A DNA stretch of 64,000 nt. Source: Saccharina japonica. Its lineage: Eukaryota; Sar; Phaeophyceae; Laminariales; Laminariaceae. Every line of letters starts with the position of its first letter. Within the stretch, counting starts at the first letter, position 1. The stretch covers positions 402,037 to 466,036 of the forward strand of contig MEHQ01001183.1 of assembly GCA_008828725.1 (NCBI GenBank). The letters are read 5' to 3'. Both the position numbers and the translations under genes were made by a program. This document shows, in pieces, positions 1 through 12,900 of the stretch. Under the pieces are notes generated by a model, which saw only the letters and a program-made list of their open reading frames with translations, was not told the DNA's origin and ran no database searches.

Positions 1-2947
1 AAATTACTGCTGCTGTGTGCCAACATGATTCACCGAGGCCCCAACAAGTCCGCACCTAAAACGGTGGTTTGCAACCGCCGAATACTACGAAAACCAGGTG
101 CCCACCTCCGTGTTGAATCAGCCCTACACCTTCAACCTCCTCCCCGTTGACTTCCGAGGAAGCATCGAGGGACAACCCCCTCTCCATATAATTTCCTAGT
201 TTGCAGATGCTACTGTATGATGGTTATTTTGCCTTGAGACGGAAACAAGCAATCCTTCGATATGTTTGCCCAAATTATCCCAAGTATTCTTGACATCCGA
301 CAATGTGTAGTATGAGCTTCAACGTTCATAACTCATAAGCACCCGAAATAATAAAACAACGGACCAAACATTAGCGTCCTTCCTATTGAGTCATTATTTT
401 TAATACGAGCCGCTCACACTTGTGGCCCTACCGCCGTGGGGGCGGGGGGGCCTCTTATTCCCTAGTACCAGATAAATTTCAAGGAATGGCCAGGTGTTTG
501 CCTGATAGTACCTGCGCCAGGATATTTTCGCAGCCAGACAAGGTGTGGAGATCAAATTGCGATTCGACGTATCGTGCATGTGGAGGGAGGAGAATTTCCA
601 ACATACTTAATGTTGACAATGTGTGTGTACACATAATGCCAATATCGTAGAGGTACTAAACCTTGGCGGTCTGCTTGCCCTTATAGGCCGGGGCGAGGTA
701 GACAACCCTGGCAAGGTAAATAGTTCGTGAATACTCCGCACGGCATAGAGTTGTATCAATCACACTAACAGGGTGTCAGACCCCAAATATGACACAATCA
801 CTACGAATAAAAGACGGGAAACTCTGCCATTCCTGCCAGGGTGCTACCCGACGTGCAATGGTAACTGTGTTTTTTCATCTTTGGCAGGGTGTCACACACC
901 ACGTGTCGGCAGGGCGGTGTTTGCGTCAAGTAGTGGCAATGTGTACCACCTTGACATGGTATTACACGCTTTACAGCATTGTCTACAATCGGGATACCCT
1001 GTCAGACTATCGCAAGGTTTTAGACGTCGTACAATGCTCTTTAATAACAGGTTTTCGTTTTGGCCACCTGTGCAATTCCACCCGAGTTGCCACACGCAGA
1101 ATATATCAGGGATGGACGTTATACTGGACTGTTGGTACGGTAGGGGTGACGGTCCCTCCTCATATTACCGCATTTATGCCTCTCGAGTCCTGGGGTCTGT
1201 ACACGAATCATAATGGACTTGAGACAGTTTTCTTGACGCAGCATATTATCCCATTCCGGTGCATAGGACGAAAACCAGCAACCTTGCAGCCTTAAAATAG
1301 TTCATTACCAGGTAGTAACTCGACTGAGTGTTTTTGACCCGCGGAACGAGACGTGCTGCGAAGTATCTAATTTATGGTACTTTTGGCCATCGTTTAGATT
1401 CGTAATATTGTCATTTGTTTATCCCGTATTTTGGCTACTATTGCAAGTTTGCCGCACCTGATGGTAGTTCGACTTACATTACGCGTAGTCGAATCACCTC
1501 CGTTCGTCAACTTGCGAACATCAATGCTCTTGGCACTTAGTACCGTCACCTCGCTCCGTCTATCCACATTCTTTTGAGCAGTACACCTACAACCACGGCC
1601 CCGAGAGGCATCGGCCCCGCATGGATACTGAGCCCGCCTCCCTGCTAACGTCACGGTTCTGCCCATTCAGCATTATCGGGGATCCCCTGACACGGCGGTC
1701 GAGATATGTCCCGTAGCAGTGTTTCCTCCATTTCTGAGGTTCTCACACGAGCTCAATACGCTACCAGAAACACTACTTGGAGCGAGTGTTTCAGCGCCAC
1801 TCGACCAGCATTAACATGCGCTCTGCAGTGTGAAAACAAACATACCAGTAAACGCACCATTCATACTTGAGGTGCTCGATCGGTCCGAACATGAGTCAAA
1901 ATGTGCACCCACTCTCCGTGCGAGGGAGTTGAACCCCCAACGCTGCTTCCGCCCGCGATCGGAAGCATGTACCAGTCTTCTTGATGGTCCTCTGTTGCGG
2001 CGGTCCAGCAACACACAGCAGCCCACCAGTTCGAGCTGCACCAGTTCAAGCCGTCAATTTGACAAACAAACTTTTCCCCGGAAACGTTTGATCTATCACA
2101 CATGCCCCAGTGCCCGCCTTCCTGCAGATGCTAACATTAGGGGACGTCTATCGCAGACAACGTAGGTGTTATCACGGGGGACCATAGGGAATAGGACCAT
2201 GTCATGTCGTGTTGTTAGCAAAAATAGGAAATGTCTAGGTTTTTGTGCGTACCATACGTCCTTCTCATTGTGGTCCCCCGTAATGCTCCAACCCAAAGTC
2301 CCAATTTGGATTAGCCACGAATGCCGAATGCTAGAAGTACATGAGTGGGACATGTTATGTACATTAACTGACCGCGCTGGTTAGCGGAAGAGCGCAACAT
2401 AGAACGTTGTTGTTGAGCGCCCAGGGGGCTGGCGCAATCCGCGGAACGACCACCCGACCAACCGCGGGCCTTCAAAACGGTCAGTAACAGCCTGGCGGTT
2501 CCCTGTTGAGACCTACGATTTGGTATATATTTACCGGTCGTGAACGAACCAGACCTAGGTACTCCAAGTTATACCTGCACGCAATGGCGCGAACACATTA
2601 AAATAACTGACCGCGTAGAATCAATAGCAAGGGGAATTTACCGAATTCAGTTTATCCGTAATGAAAATGATTTTCTCGTGGTAACGCCTCCGTGTTTTCA
2701 CGATTAACACACCAATATCCAAACTTCCATGCCAGTTTTCAAACTATTCTGAGCTTTTTCGCACGCGTTCTATGTGCCCCTACCAAGCCGTCGACGACAG
2801 ACCCCCCCCCCGAAACAAACCTGGCGGAAACACCACTCAACTTAAAACAGTTTAACCCCTCGGAAACGGGTTGGCAGGGGCTGACAGAGCAACTGCGCCA
2901 AACTCCAGTATCATTAATATTACTTACAAAAGGTACACAATGGATGC
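1..2947. other. 3' flank, no supportable gene
   Basis: Open frames here (for example 773-1295 on the plus strand) overlap each other in different frames and show no family motif. A stretch at 1490-1600 on the minus strand resembles a helix exon edge (TNGGD before GTGATT) but its frame is not clean. Confidence 0.5.
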
Positions 2948-3937
2948 TTACGAATATGTCTGCCCTGAGCTTGATTCAGCATCAAGAGGGACTAATATTG
3001 ACGACCGGTTCACACCCTTCCACTGTAACACCATCAACATCGATTGCACCACCAACGTCACGACTAAGAACACGTTAGCAGCGATGAGCACCATCCCGAA
3101 CGCCGCGTAGGCACCGCTCTGATCGCTGGACACATCGACCTTCAAGAGGAGGGCGACGTACATGCTCGCCAAGATTATTCCGTTCCCCCACCGGTACAAG
3201 CTCATGTCTACGCTTGAACCGAATGGGGACATGGACTCCGAGACGAACAAGAGCACAGCTGCGACCAGCAACACCACGGCTATCTGCGTAACGCTATTCG
3301 GTGGCACGAACGAAGCCGTCGCGGTGAGGGCTATTCGACGGCCGCACTCCACGACCTCGTAATAGTATCTCGACGGCTTGTACGGGCTCCAAATCCCACT
3401 GAAAGGCTCCAGATGCACCAGCACCTCCCTCCTAGCCTCGATGAGGTGGACCCGGTTACGAAGGAGCCACCATGAAAGGATCGCGGGAAGGCCGATGGGA
3501 TATACGCAGACCATCAAGATCGCGTACGCCCTGTATTTCGCGTAGGTGTCGGTGTCGCACGTGGTGCTGTAGTCGGCGCGGAGGTAGGGCACGCCATCGT
3601 CCAGCGTTTCGCACACAAACGTCTGGAATATCGTGAATGAGACGGAGGAGTACACGAGAAACCCGACGAACAGTCCCGCGGAGAGGTGCTTGTGCTGAAC
3701 GTCGCGCATCGCGGCCTCCGAGCGTTGGTTTCGGCCCTTGGCGACGGAGTACGTGCCGGCTAGGGCCATCAGCACTGCAATCGGTGCTAACGTCCCCAGG
3801 AGAAGGCGGTCGTAGAAGTCGGTCGACAGCAGGCAAGAGTATGATAGCATAAAACTGATGTCGAAGTTGATGAACATCAGCTTGTCGACGAAATTGCCAT
3901 ATTCCTCGGGATACACGTCTCCAGCAATGGCAGCGAA
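2948..3937 (-). CDS. exon 30: multi-pass membrane C-terminus and stop
   Basis: 330 codons with stop. Starts at CAG|TTCGCTGCC, reading FAAIAGDVYPEEYGNF. Hydrophobic segments in order: FINFDISFMLSYSCLL, LLGTLAPIAVLMALAGTYSV, LSAGLFVGFLVYSSVSF, AYAILMVCVYPIGLPAILSW, the long segment around VTQIAVVLLVAAVLLFV, GIILASMYVALLLKV, and MVLIAANVFLVVTLVVQSML. The loop NRVHLIEARREVLVHLEPF is charged and probably cytosolic. The tail VPLDAESSSGQTYS is polar. It is the best-conserved looking part of the gene, with higher GC than its surroundings. Topology not verified. Confidence 0.9.
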   Translation of the reverse strand, partial: FAAIAGDVYPEEYGNFVDKLMFINFDISFMLSYSCLLSTDFYDRLLLGTLAPIAVLMALAGTYSVAKGRNQRSEAAMRDVQHKHLSAGLFVGFLVYSSVSFTIFQTFVCETLDDGVPYLRADYSTTCDTDTYAKYRAYAILMVCVYPIGLPAILSWWLLRNRVHLIEARREVLVHLEPFSGIWSPYKPSRYYYEVVECGRRIALTATASFVPPNSVTQIAVVLLVAAVLLFVSESMSPFGSSVDMSLYRWGNGIILASMYVALLLKVDVSSDQSGAYAAFGMVLIAANVFLVVTLVVQSMLMVLQWKGVNRSSILVPLDAESSSGQTYS

Positions 3938-6900
3938 CTGAGGCGGATCACGAGTGAGAAATACGGGACACGGGGAGAGCGGGAGTTAGACGCTAATGGG
4001 ACATCGCCGGAGGATAACGCCGGGGACAAAGCGCGTCCTCGTGTATTTTGTTCTGAGTGCCTCTACGTGCTATTTCGCTCTACGGTTTCCGTCCGTTGTG
4101 TCGTAACTCCCCTCTGAATTACTGATCCCTTTACCTTTTGATCGCGTTTTACTCGCCTTCGTGAGTAAGATGCATTTCCACTTTCAGCTGCCGTAATTCT
4201 TCGACTCAAGTCAAGCTGGTGTCCTACCTTACTTGTCTAGCTAAGAGCACAAACCCATCGCGCGAGTCTCCCGCACATGTTTCCACGGGAGTTTGAACCG
4301 AGCGCAAGGTCAGAGCGGCGTTAGAGGGATACACAGCGACGCCAATCGGGCGATTCGTGCTGTGGAGAACAGTTGCCTATACGGATGTATCACGGACCTC
4401 TTCAACGACCTACAAGCTGGTTGAATGCGTGCATACAGCGCTGCTGCTTGTCGAAGGAAGGTAGTCGACCGTGGCCGTGACAGGCGGGGGAACAAGACTC
4501 TATAATCCCCTCTGGGGACATGAAAATTACTTACACCCCCCCACACGGCCCTACTAGGTCGGAGGCTAAGGGATCCACACTGTGGTAAGTTTTCAATGCC
4601 CCCAGAAACATGCTTCCGAAAGAAGGTCGCCGTCGACTGCGCCTGCACGTCAGTCGAACGTCAGCTTCTGGTGTCTATCGTAAAGGGGTGGCATCGAAAC
4701 TTTGAAAGCTAGTTTGTCACGCTCGTGGGAAAATCTAGCAGTTTTTTAAGAAACGTCCAGCCCAGCGTCAGTAGCACTCGACACGTTGTTTCCAACTTCC
4801 ACCAGTTACCCGTGTAAAAAACATGTGCATTAGCATGGATATCGTCTTCAACTTACGGCGGCTTGCTATTTCGTTTTGGGGATACTCTCGGCATTCGTTC
4901 GCACTCCACTAGATCAGACCGGACATTTTGTTTTAGACCTAAAGGGAGATATCACGTGATTTCATCATGAACAACTGGATATCGCCTCTTTGGTTGCTCT
5001 CAGCCGTCTAGATTTGTTGAATACTACCACCCAATCTACGAACAGTTTTTCCAACACTGCGATTTTCACAGGCTATAACGGGATACCAAACGTGCATCCC
5101 TAACCTGCCAGACCACAAGACAGTACAATATCGGCAACGCCTGCAACTTCCGTGCAATGGTCACCTGGGAGACGATTTGCCACACGACCACGATGGTCTT
5201 CACTGATGTCAGTGGGAAGACCTTCACGATGACCTTCTCCCAACGAATGCAACGTTTCTTCATAGAAGAATCCCGTGCAACCTCTATCTGGTCGAAATCC
5301 TCGAGACCGACGTCGATCGACCTCGTTAAGTACGCCGAAAGCAGAACAGTCAAAAGCACCAGGACCATGACGATGGCTGCCACGAGACCCACTGTCAATG
5401 ACCGGCCGGAGTCTGAGCACTGGCGACAGTTGTAGGAGGCCAGTGGAGCGAAACCGTCCGCGCAAACAGCGCAGTCTGCCACGGCATCCGTTGGGCAGAG
5501 TCGGACAGCACGAGGAGCGCAGATCAGCAAGAATATATATATTAAAAAATTAAAAAAAACAACAGCTGTGAGCTCGAGGATTTCGTCGAAGCTCATCTTT
5601 GCTAGCTGAGTGTAATACTTCGATCGCGCGTACTTACGGATTTATATATATATATATATATATTACCATAGACGTGCATTTCATGAGTGGCGCGCTAAAG
5701 ATACAAAATAAATGCAGTCAGCGAGCGCGTATTGTGCCGTTGGAATGCACGATACACCTCCAAGCTTCCGTCAGACGGACCGACAACTTACAAGACATGA
5801 TACGTGGAATGAATGCCTCAATCGTCACGCAAGAAAACAACCCGCCGTAGCATACCATAAGATGAATGCATTTCGGATTTACAATGACAATATTGAATGT
5901 AATATTGGAATATATCTGACAATGGTGCTCTAAGTAGCGTCTCATTCGTCGGAAAGTGGGGCTCTAGGGCGGAGTATGCGATGAAAAACCGATGACACTT
6001 ACTGTGACCACGGTATGAATGTCGCAGTATCTGCTAGCATCGTACACGGGTTCCATATGTCAACCGCATATTTTGGAGACATTGTAAGTTACCGTGTGTA
6101 CCGGCCGCAGGGCCCGGTGAATGCAAACAGGATGGCCGGTAACACTTACAGGGACCTTTGTAGCCAATTGCGCAGTAGTCGGTTGCGTCGTCCCCGCCCA
6201 CGCACGCTTTTGAGCGGTGACACTCCAGTATCTTTCGACTCTCGGCAGAGGTGCGGTAATACCCTGCTTCGAGGAATATGTCTTCGACTGTGGTGCCGCT
6301 TAACATAGCTCTCGCGCCCGTTGGAATATCTTGGCAAATGGGAATATCATTCTCATGCTGAACTTCAACACCCTCAGGGTTTCCACTCCCCACGGCTGAG
6401 CATCGTGCGCAAGCCAGCTCGAAACGAGTTTTGGTCAATGCGGTTTCCTGCGGTTCGAAAATAATCGACCGACGTGATTGGATAAGTTGGTGCATGTGTT
6501 CGACGTGTTTGAACGACAACGTTTGTTGTGCCGCGCGATACGAATCGCGGAAACGCCTGCCTTCTACCGCAGGGTGGTTGGGCGATAAACAAAGGTCGAC
6601 TGCGCTGCGCGCTTAGTTGTGAAGCAGATAACTTAACAGGTGGCCGGGAGCCCCTCCTTCCAAAATCTAGGCATATTTGAACCCTTGTGTATACGTGTAA
6701 CAAAGCCCATACGTTTTCGAAAAACCCTGACTTGGGCACGCCCAGTTGTGAGCTGTATATATTAGTGTAACATCTCCACAATTAACTTTTTACGGTCACA
6801 TTGTGCCAGAAGAGGGGGGCACATGTGTATTCAGTCTAAACCAACTTCGCCCAAAATGTGAACGAAAAGTATACAAACCGAGGCAGAACGCCAGGGCGCA

Positions 6901-9900
6901 AACATGGCGTAGATCTGCTCTATTCCCGGAGGAGGGGGCAACTAAAATGATACATGCATGAGTCGGCGTGGTGATATCTCCAACACAGCACAGAGCTGTA
7001 TCGGTATTGCTCACCGCGCTCGACGCAACGTCCTCGTATAAATACTGGCCGCGTGCGCAGTGAAACGTGTTATCCACGAAAGATACATCGTTTAGCGCTA
7101 CAGCTGTCGAACCCAGGACCGCAAATCCTTCCTCTCCGGCTGTATTTTTCGAAAACGTTGTGCTGACAAGAACCAAAGCTTCTCTGTGGTAGACAGCACC
7201 TCCTGCGTTAGCTGACATTCGATAGCGAGTAAACAACGAACAGGGTGAGGAGGGACGGACGATGTGTTTATGTTCCGTTGGTAGGGTGGCCATGGGGTGT
7301 CTTTGCCGTGTGTCCGTAAAACGTGGATGGGGTGCCCATGGGTTGTCCGGCGGCAGGCCTCGTAAGTTTGTTTCGCTTGCTTAAGGGGTGGATATGGCGA
7401 GACCGGCGGGTGTCGATAGGATGTCCTGGGGGCGTTCGTGTGGTTCCCGCGGGACGTGCATCAGCTGTCCGTGGGGTGTCCGGTGGTGGTTCGGGGTAGT
7501 CCGTGGGCAGCACGTAAGTAGCCCACAATATGATTGTGATGTGCACGACGATTTACGCATAGTTACGTGAAGTCGTTCGTCGCCAAACCTGGGGGTAGGG
7601 AAATTTCGTCCGCGGGAGGTAACCGCGCTTTCCCAACCCGCCTCTGCCTCGATTGGACAACTTGACGCGCCGGCCAAACGCCTAGAGCCCATAACCACGT
7701 AAATCGTCGTCTGCATGTTGGGGGACATATTTGGGGCTGATGTAATCGGAGTTCAAGAGGGTGCGAACGGACCCATTATGTTTATTTACTACGATCGTGG
7801 AGGGGGGGGGGGGCTCAACTCCACAACTGTACAAACACGAGTTATTACTCATACCCCTTTTGAAAAAATATCCTGCGACGGAAGTAACACACCGTATCGA
7901 CTATTTATGGGATGAACGTTCAATATTGTGGTATGTCAACACATTCGATTATTCGAGACCAAAGTCGAAATAGTGAGATATCCTCAGCCTCGTGGTCGCT
8001 CCAAAATAGTACAGTAGTGTGGTAATCGTTTGACGTGGTCTCAGAATTGTCAATACGGCGTCAAATGTAGGTCAGGGGTGCCAGTCAAGAAGGCGTCAGA
8101 GCCCCCCAAACGTGGAGTGAAGAGGAGTGGTTACTGTGCATCCTCCCGCGCGACGGTGCTGCCAGCCCCTGAACAGTGCCTGCATAAAATGCAAAAGGGG
8201 TGTAATTGAGCGCTTCAGGCGCTGTGGGGGTCTTGCTAAATAGTTCGTGCGCGTTTCGTCTGATGTAGGTTGGCACGTTGGGAGGCACGCGCGCTTCAGG
8301 CGCTGTGGGGGTCTTGCTAAATAGTTCGTGCGAGTTTCGTCTGATGTAGGTTGGCACGTTGGGAGGCACGCGCGGGCTCCTCCCCTAATATGCTTTACCC
8401 ACCCCCTTGATACATAGTGAAGGAAAATATCTGCTCGGTCGGTGAAAACCAGCGGTGTTCCGTCCTTCCATTGTGAGGAAACGACGGCCGAAGCCATACG
8501 ACTAGGGCAATATGTGTGTACGACAGCCTAGACATAACACCACTGTCATGCAGGACATGAGCCCCCCCCCCCTCTCCTGTTTGAATGAACAACGGAGTGG
8601 TATGCCCCCGTTTCGCCATCTCCCATGTAACTCACGCCCAATCGTCTCTCCGTGATCTCACCGGCGAAGTTGCCCCGGAAAACAGATGATGTCACGTTGT
8701 CCGAGCCACCCCCGGTGATGAAGTAGATTGCGCCCCCGTCTGCAGTAGCCTTGTTGCTCTCGAATCGGCACGCAATATACTCTCGCTCTCGGTTTTGCAC
8801 GGCTGTGACTGAAACGGCTCCACCGACGTTAGCCTTGTTCCGCGTGAAATTTACACCGACGATTGTGAGTTCACCAGGGTCCCCGAGGGACATGGCACCC
8901 CCCCCAATCCCGGCACAATTATCCACGAACGACATGTTCCCTTTCAATGCAACAAGCTCGTCCTCCAAGGAGTACACGGCACCTGCAACAAGTGCAGTGT
9001 TATCCAAGCGGGCGTGACGACCTTTTAGTCTTGAGGGTTCGACGTGCGCGAGTACATTATCAATGTACAGCGCCGACACGAAACGACGCGCAAGGAATCG
9101 TAACGTAGTGAAAGGCTCACGACAAGGTACTGGTAGGATCCCGTGGCCTATCTGCGGAGTCGTTACATGTCAGAACGATATGAGCACACGATTGACGACG
9201 TGTGCAAGCGCGGTGGGACAGCATGCAGAACACTGGCTGAGATGGTTGCCCACAGCTAAAGTACTCGACACCACCAATATACAACTGATTTCGTAGTATT
9301 GGTATATTCAGGACCCTTTAGGTACAAAATATGATAAACCCATATTGAGATATATAAGGCTTTCCTTTGGAGGAGTGGTTGTAAGATGGGAGTTGATTCA
9401 TGCACGAATACAATTTGCTTGTGGTGGGGTTCGGGCTAGTCCGCCAAAAACGTACAGTTGTATGAGGGATTAGTGTGGCTACAATGACTTTCGATTTTTC
9501 AGTACATTATAAACTAGCCTAAACAACAAACCGTCCAAATGCGGGCGACGAAAGAGAAGTACGCAGTACCTCCGCAGTAGCAGAGCAGCAACAAACAATA
9601 CAAAGGGGCAGCCTATACTGCTGTGGTGGTCCACGGACAAGTCGACAATGTGTCGTAGAGCCACCTTTTTTAATCAGATCCGAAGACAACCAAAACAAAC
9701 TCTGCCCTCGTATATATACATAGGGGCGGTGTACGTATGGTATATATGGGACTCGTACCCTGTGGAACGTACTTCGTACGGGTATGACTTGTTTACTGTT
9801 TATTATTTGACAGAGGATTTCCAGTGGATTTCCTGTGAAATCGTTTAAAAAGCGTGCCTCTTGCGCAGATAGAAAGTAAAAAAAAACTCTTCATCGGGCA

Positions 9901-12900
9901 AGTAACTAGGATACAGCACAACCTTATGTCCTATGATCTGCACAGCAGCAGCGACACAGTATGAACGCATACGAGTACGGAATGCAGTAGTTTTATCCCG
10001 GCAGCCACAGTCCTTCCGCCCGAGCTACCGTCGCAGAGGTCCATTCAGTACTGCTTGCTGTCCTGCAGTACAGCAGTACATCATGAGCTCTGCCTGATAG
10101 TCTGTATGACGGTGTCTCTCTCCGCGCTCACAAAATGCCGGTTATAATGCAGCACATCATGAGCTATTATGTCTGATAGTCTGTATGTATGCTGGTGTCT
10201 CTCCCTGCTGCTGTACAAATGCCGGCCGTCGAGCAACTACGTGGTTATACTGGTCGCGCACCAAAGCGCCTGCTGCTTCTGCATGTAGCTCCAGCGCCGC
10301 CAGCCACATTAGATTGGCATGCGCTATTGCAGCAGTTGATCGTGTCCTGCTGATGTACATATATATGATGATCTGTATGAAGATGTCTCCGACAAAGCAG
10401 TTGCTGGCCAACTGCTGCTGTGAAAATGCCGGACACATACTCTGTCTGCGTTGTTGCTGGCAAACAAAAAGTACGGACTACTCGTAGACTATATAAGTCG
10501 TGCTGCTGCCAGCAAAAAATTAACTGCTTGAACATTTTCGAAGAACTGTCCATCTAAAGTTGGGCATTTTGTCACGAAGGAGAGCTGTCTTACGGTCCGC
10601 TCGTAACTAACAACCGACCCAGAATTACGTAAATGTCATGTTATTTATATATATATAAGTTGGTGCAGAGTATGCTCTTGTTCAGGGCATGGGTTGTGTC
10701 TGTGTTATCGCGCGCACTGTACCACACGAGTAGCTGCTATCGACCACGAAGCACGGGAGCAACACTCCACCTACCGTAGTCGATTAAAGCCAGGTTGAGC
10801 TTCGGCCGCGTCGCGAAGTGCGACATCCTTATTTCAACACAAGAGCGATAAACGGTTTGATACACCGAACAACCAAAATAAGTGGTAAACGTAATACCAA
10901 GGGGAAGAATGGCATCGTGCCAAGCTCTCGGGCGCTCTCAACACAATATCTCGTTCAGCAACAACAGACAAAAAACAATGATACGGCCAACATATACGTG
11001 TATATATAGCACGGGAGCAACACTCCACCTACCGTAGTCGATTAAAGCCAAGTTAAGCTTCGGCTGTGTCGCGAAGTGCGACATCCTTATTTCAACACAA
11101 GAGCGATAAACGGTTTGATACACCGAACAACCAGAATAAGTAGTAAACGTAATACAAAGGGGAAGAATGGCATCGTGCCAAGCTCTCGGGCGCTCTCAAC
11201 ACAATACCTCGTTCAGCAACAACAGACAAAAAACAATGATACGGCCAACATATACGTGTATATATAGTAGACACGGAAGTCGCTAGAAATTAAGTTGTTG
11301 CCAACCGCGACCCAGCGCTAGGCGTGGGTAGCCAATTACTGTAAGAGGTGGGGTGTACCCATATCGTGCACGGCCGTAGTCATATGGCCATAGACCCTCA
11401 CATCCCTACAATGCCGGGACAGAGCACGTTTTGTTTTCACCAACCAGGCAGACATTGCTTGCGCCAAGCGCGAAGCGCCGTGAGGTATTGGGCGAGTCGC
11501 ATGGAGGGTAAGAGGTGCGGGGGGGGGGTTCAGAGAACTCTAGATCTCGGTATATATAAACTTCCACCTGCGTATGTATGGTGTGGGTGCTATAATGCAT
11601 AGCATGAACTCGTAATGACGCCATCATCGGTTAGAGTTCAAGTTCTTGGATACACAGTATCTCGCTAGCGCAAATGCGGCCGTCTACTTTTGAGGAAACT
11701 ACTGTAGGAGGCACTACATACGAAGCTTAAACCTCAACAAAGCGTTGTATGAATGTACGGTAGTCTCGTCTGCGGTATCACACCGTTCCATACCTCCGAA
11801 CTCAACAGCAGAGTTGTTGGCGAACGTGATGTCTCCATCAACGCCCAGGCTGCCACCTGTGCTATGTATGGCACCTGCACGAGCAATGGACATCGTCGCT
11901 ATGTATGAAGATATTATAGCTGTCGCTAAGACCTTGCTCAGCAGCATCTGCATTGATGACGTGAAATATTGTGCGTTGGGTATTTGTTAGATAGCGACAA
12001 TCGATATGAACACATACATGTAACAGGATATACTCGACACAAAACATCAAGACTTGCAACACCTCCACGATAACGCGTACGCCGATCACATCCCACCCCA
12101 CTGACTACCGTTGTACTTCCCGCCACTCTGACAATTGGCAAGCGGTTACCCATGGCTGTGCTGCGCTATAGTGAACAGCTGTACCGTTCTCGACACGCTA
12201 CACCTCCGACAACCTCCTGCGCTGACGAGTGCAGCACCAACCGCAGGTATAGCCCACAACGCTGTTCCCATCCGAGACAGTGGTTGCGTACAGCCTCGGC
12301 GGCGGCAGTCACGCCACGTGGCGCTGTGTCTGGAATATGTATAAGTCAGGTCAATGCTTATGGGGCATGTCAATGTGGAAGTACATAACGCCGACCCGAG
12401 GAGCAATGCCCACGGTGTGGGCGGTGACATAGTTACCAAACTCTTCGAATGAAGAGCACAACAGTGCATCACCCGAATCTTGACTACGAAGACGTGTTCG
12501 CGCAGCACGAGCAACAATCATTTCTAGAAGGCTAGTCTTGACAAAGACTTCGACGTTTATTTACTGCAGCAGTACCGGACGCATACAAACAGGCAGTTGC
12601 CCACTTGAGGAGCTCAACCGGTCAAAACATATTGGTCCATGGCGTGCAACGCGTACCGTTGGATGAGCCAGGTTCGACCATACATGACATAGTTTGGCTT
12701 ATCAGGAGTGCACAGTTTCATACGTTAAACCCTTATTCGTGGATGCATAGCTGTACCGACGAATCACCTTCCGGTGCGCGGGATGCAACTTTGTCTTGGA
12801 AAATGAGATGATAAGTTTGAGCAGAATCCTTGGATCCCGCCTCTCTACTCTATTGCTTGTACTCCTGGTACACCTGCATTGACCGTATAATTGCCACCAA

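Larger units (their letters stand above)
8983..11793 (-). other. intron 25
   Basis: Holds a degenerate repeat at 10079-10432, the 258-bp tandem duplication at 10751-11266 and one arm of an inverted pair at about 11340-11510. No coding signal. Confidence 0.6.

Noticed and set aside
773..1295. Overlapping plus-strand frames of 146 and 168 codons
   Set aside because: Different frames over the same DNA, no domain signal, and no splice or start context.
1394..1666. Minus-strand frame ending LTNGGD before GTGATT, resembling a helix exon
   Set aside because: The interval from the nearest TAG|GTG acceptor is not a multiple of three and has no F-x-N-N motif; it also lies beyond the stop of the gene.
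1915..1990. tRNA-like stretch on the minus strand (GGGGGTTCAACTCCC)
   Set aside because: T-arm can fold, but no A-box or matching acceptor stem lies at the required distance.
8210..8371. 81-bp duplication taken as two extra exons
   Set aside because: Same length as the common exon, but no CAG|GTGC or GGAG|GT edges and no helix residues in any frame.
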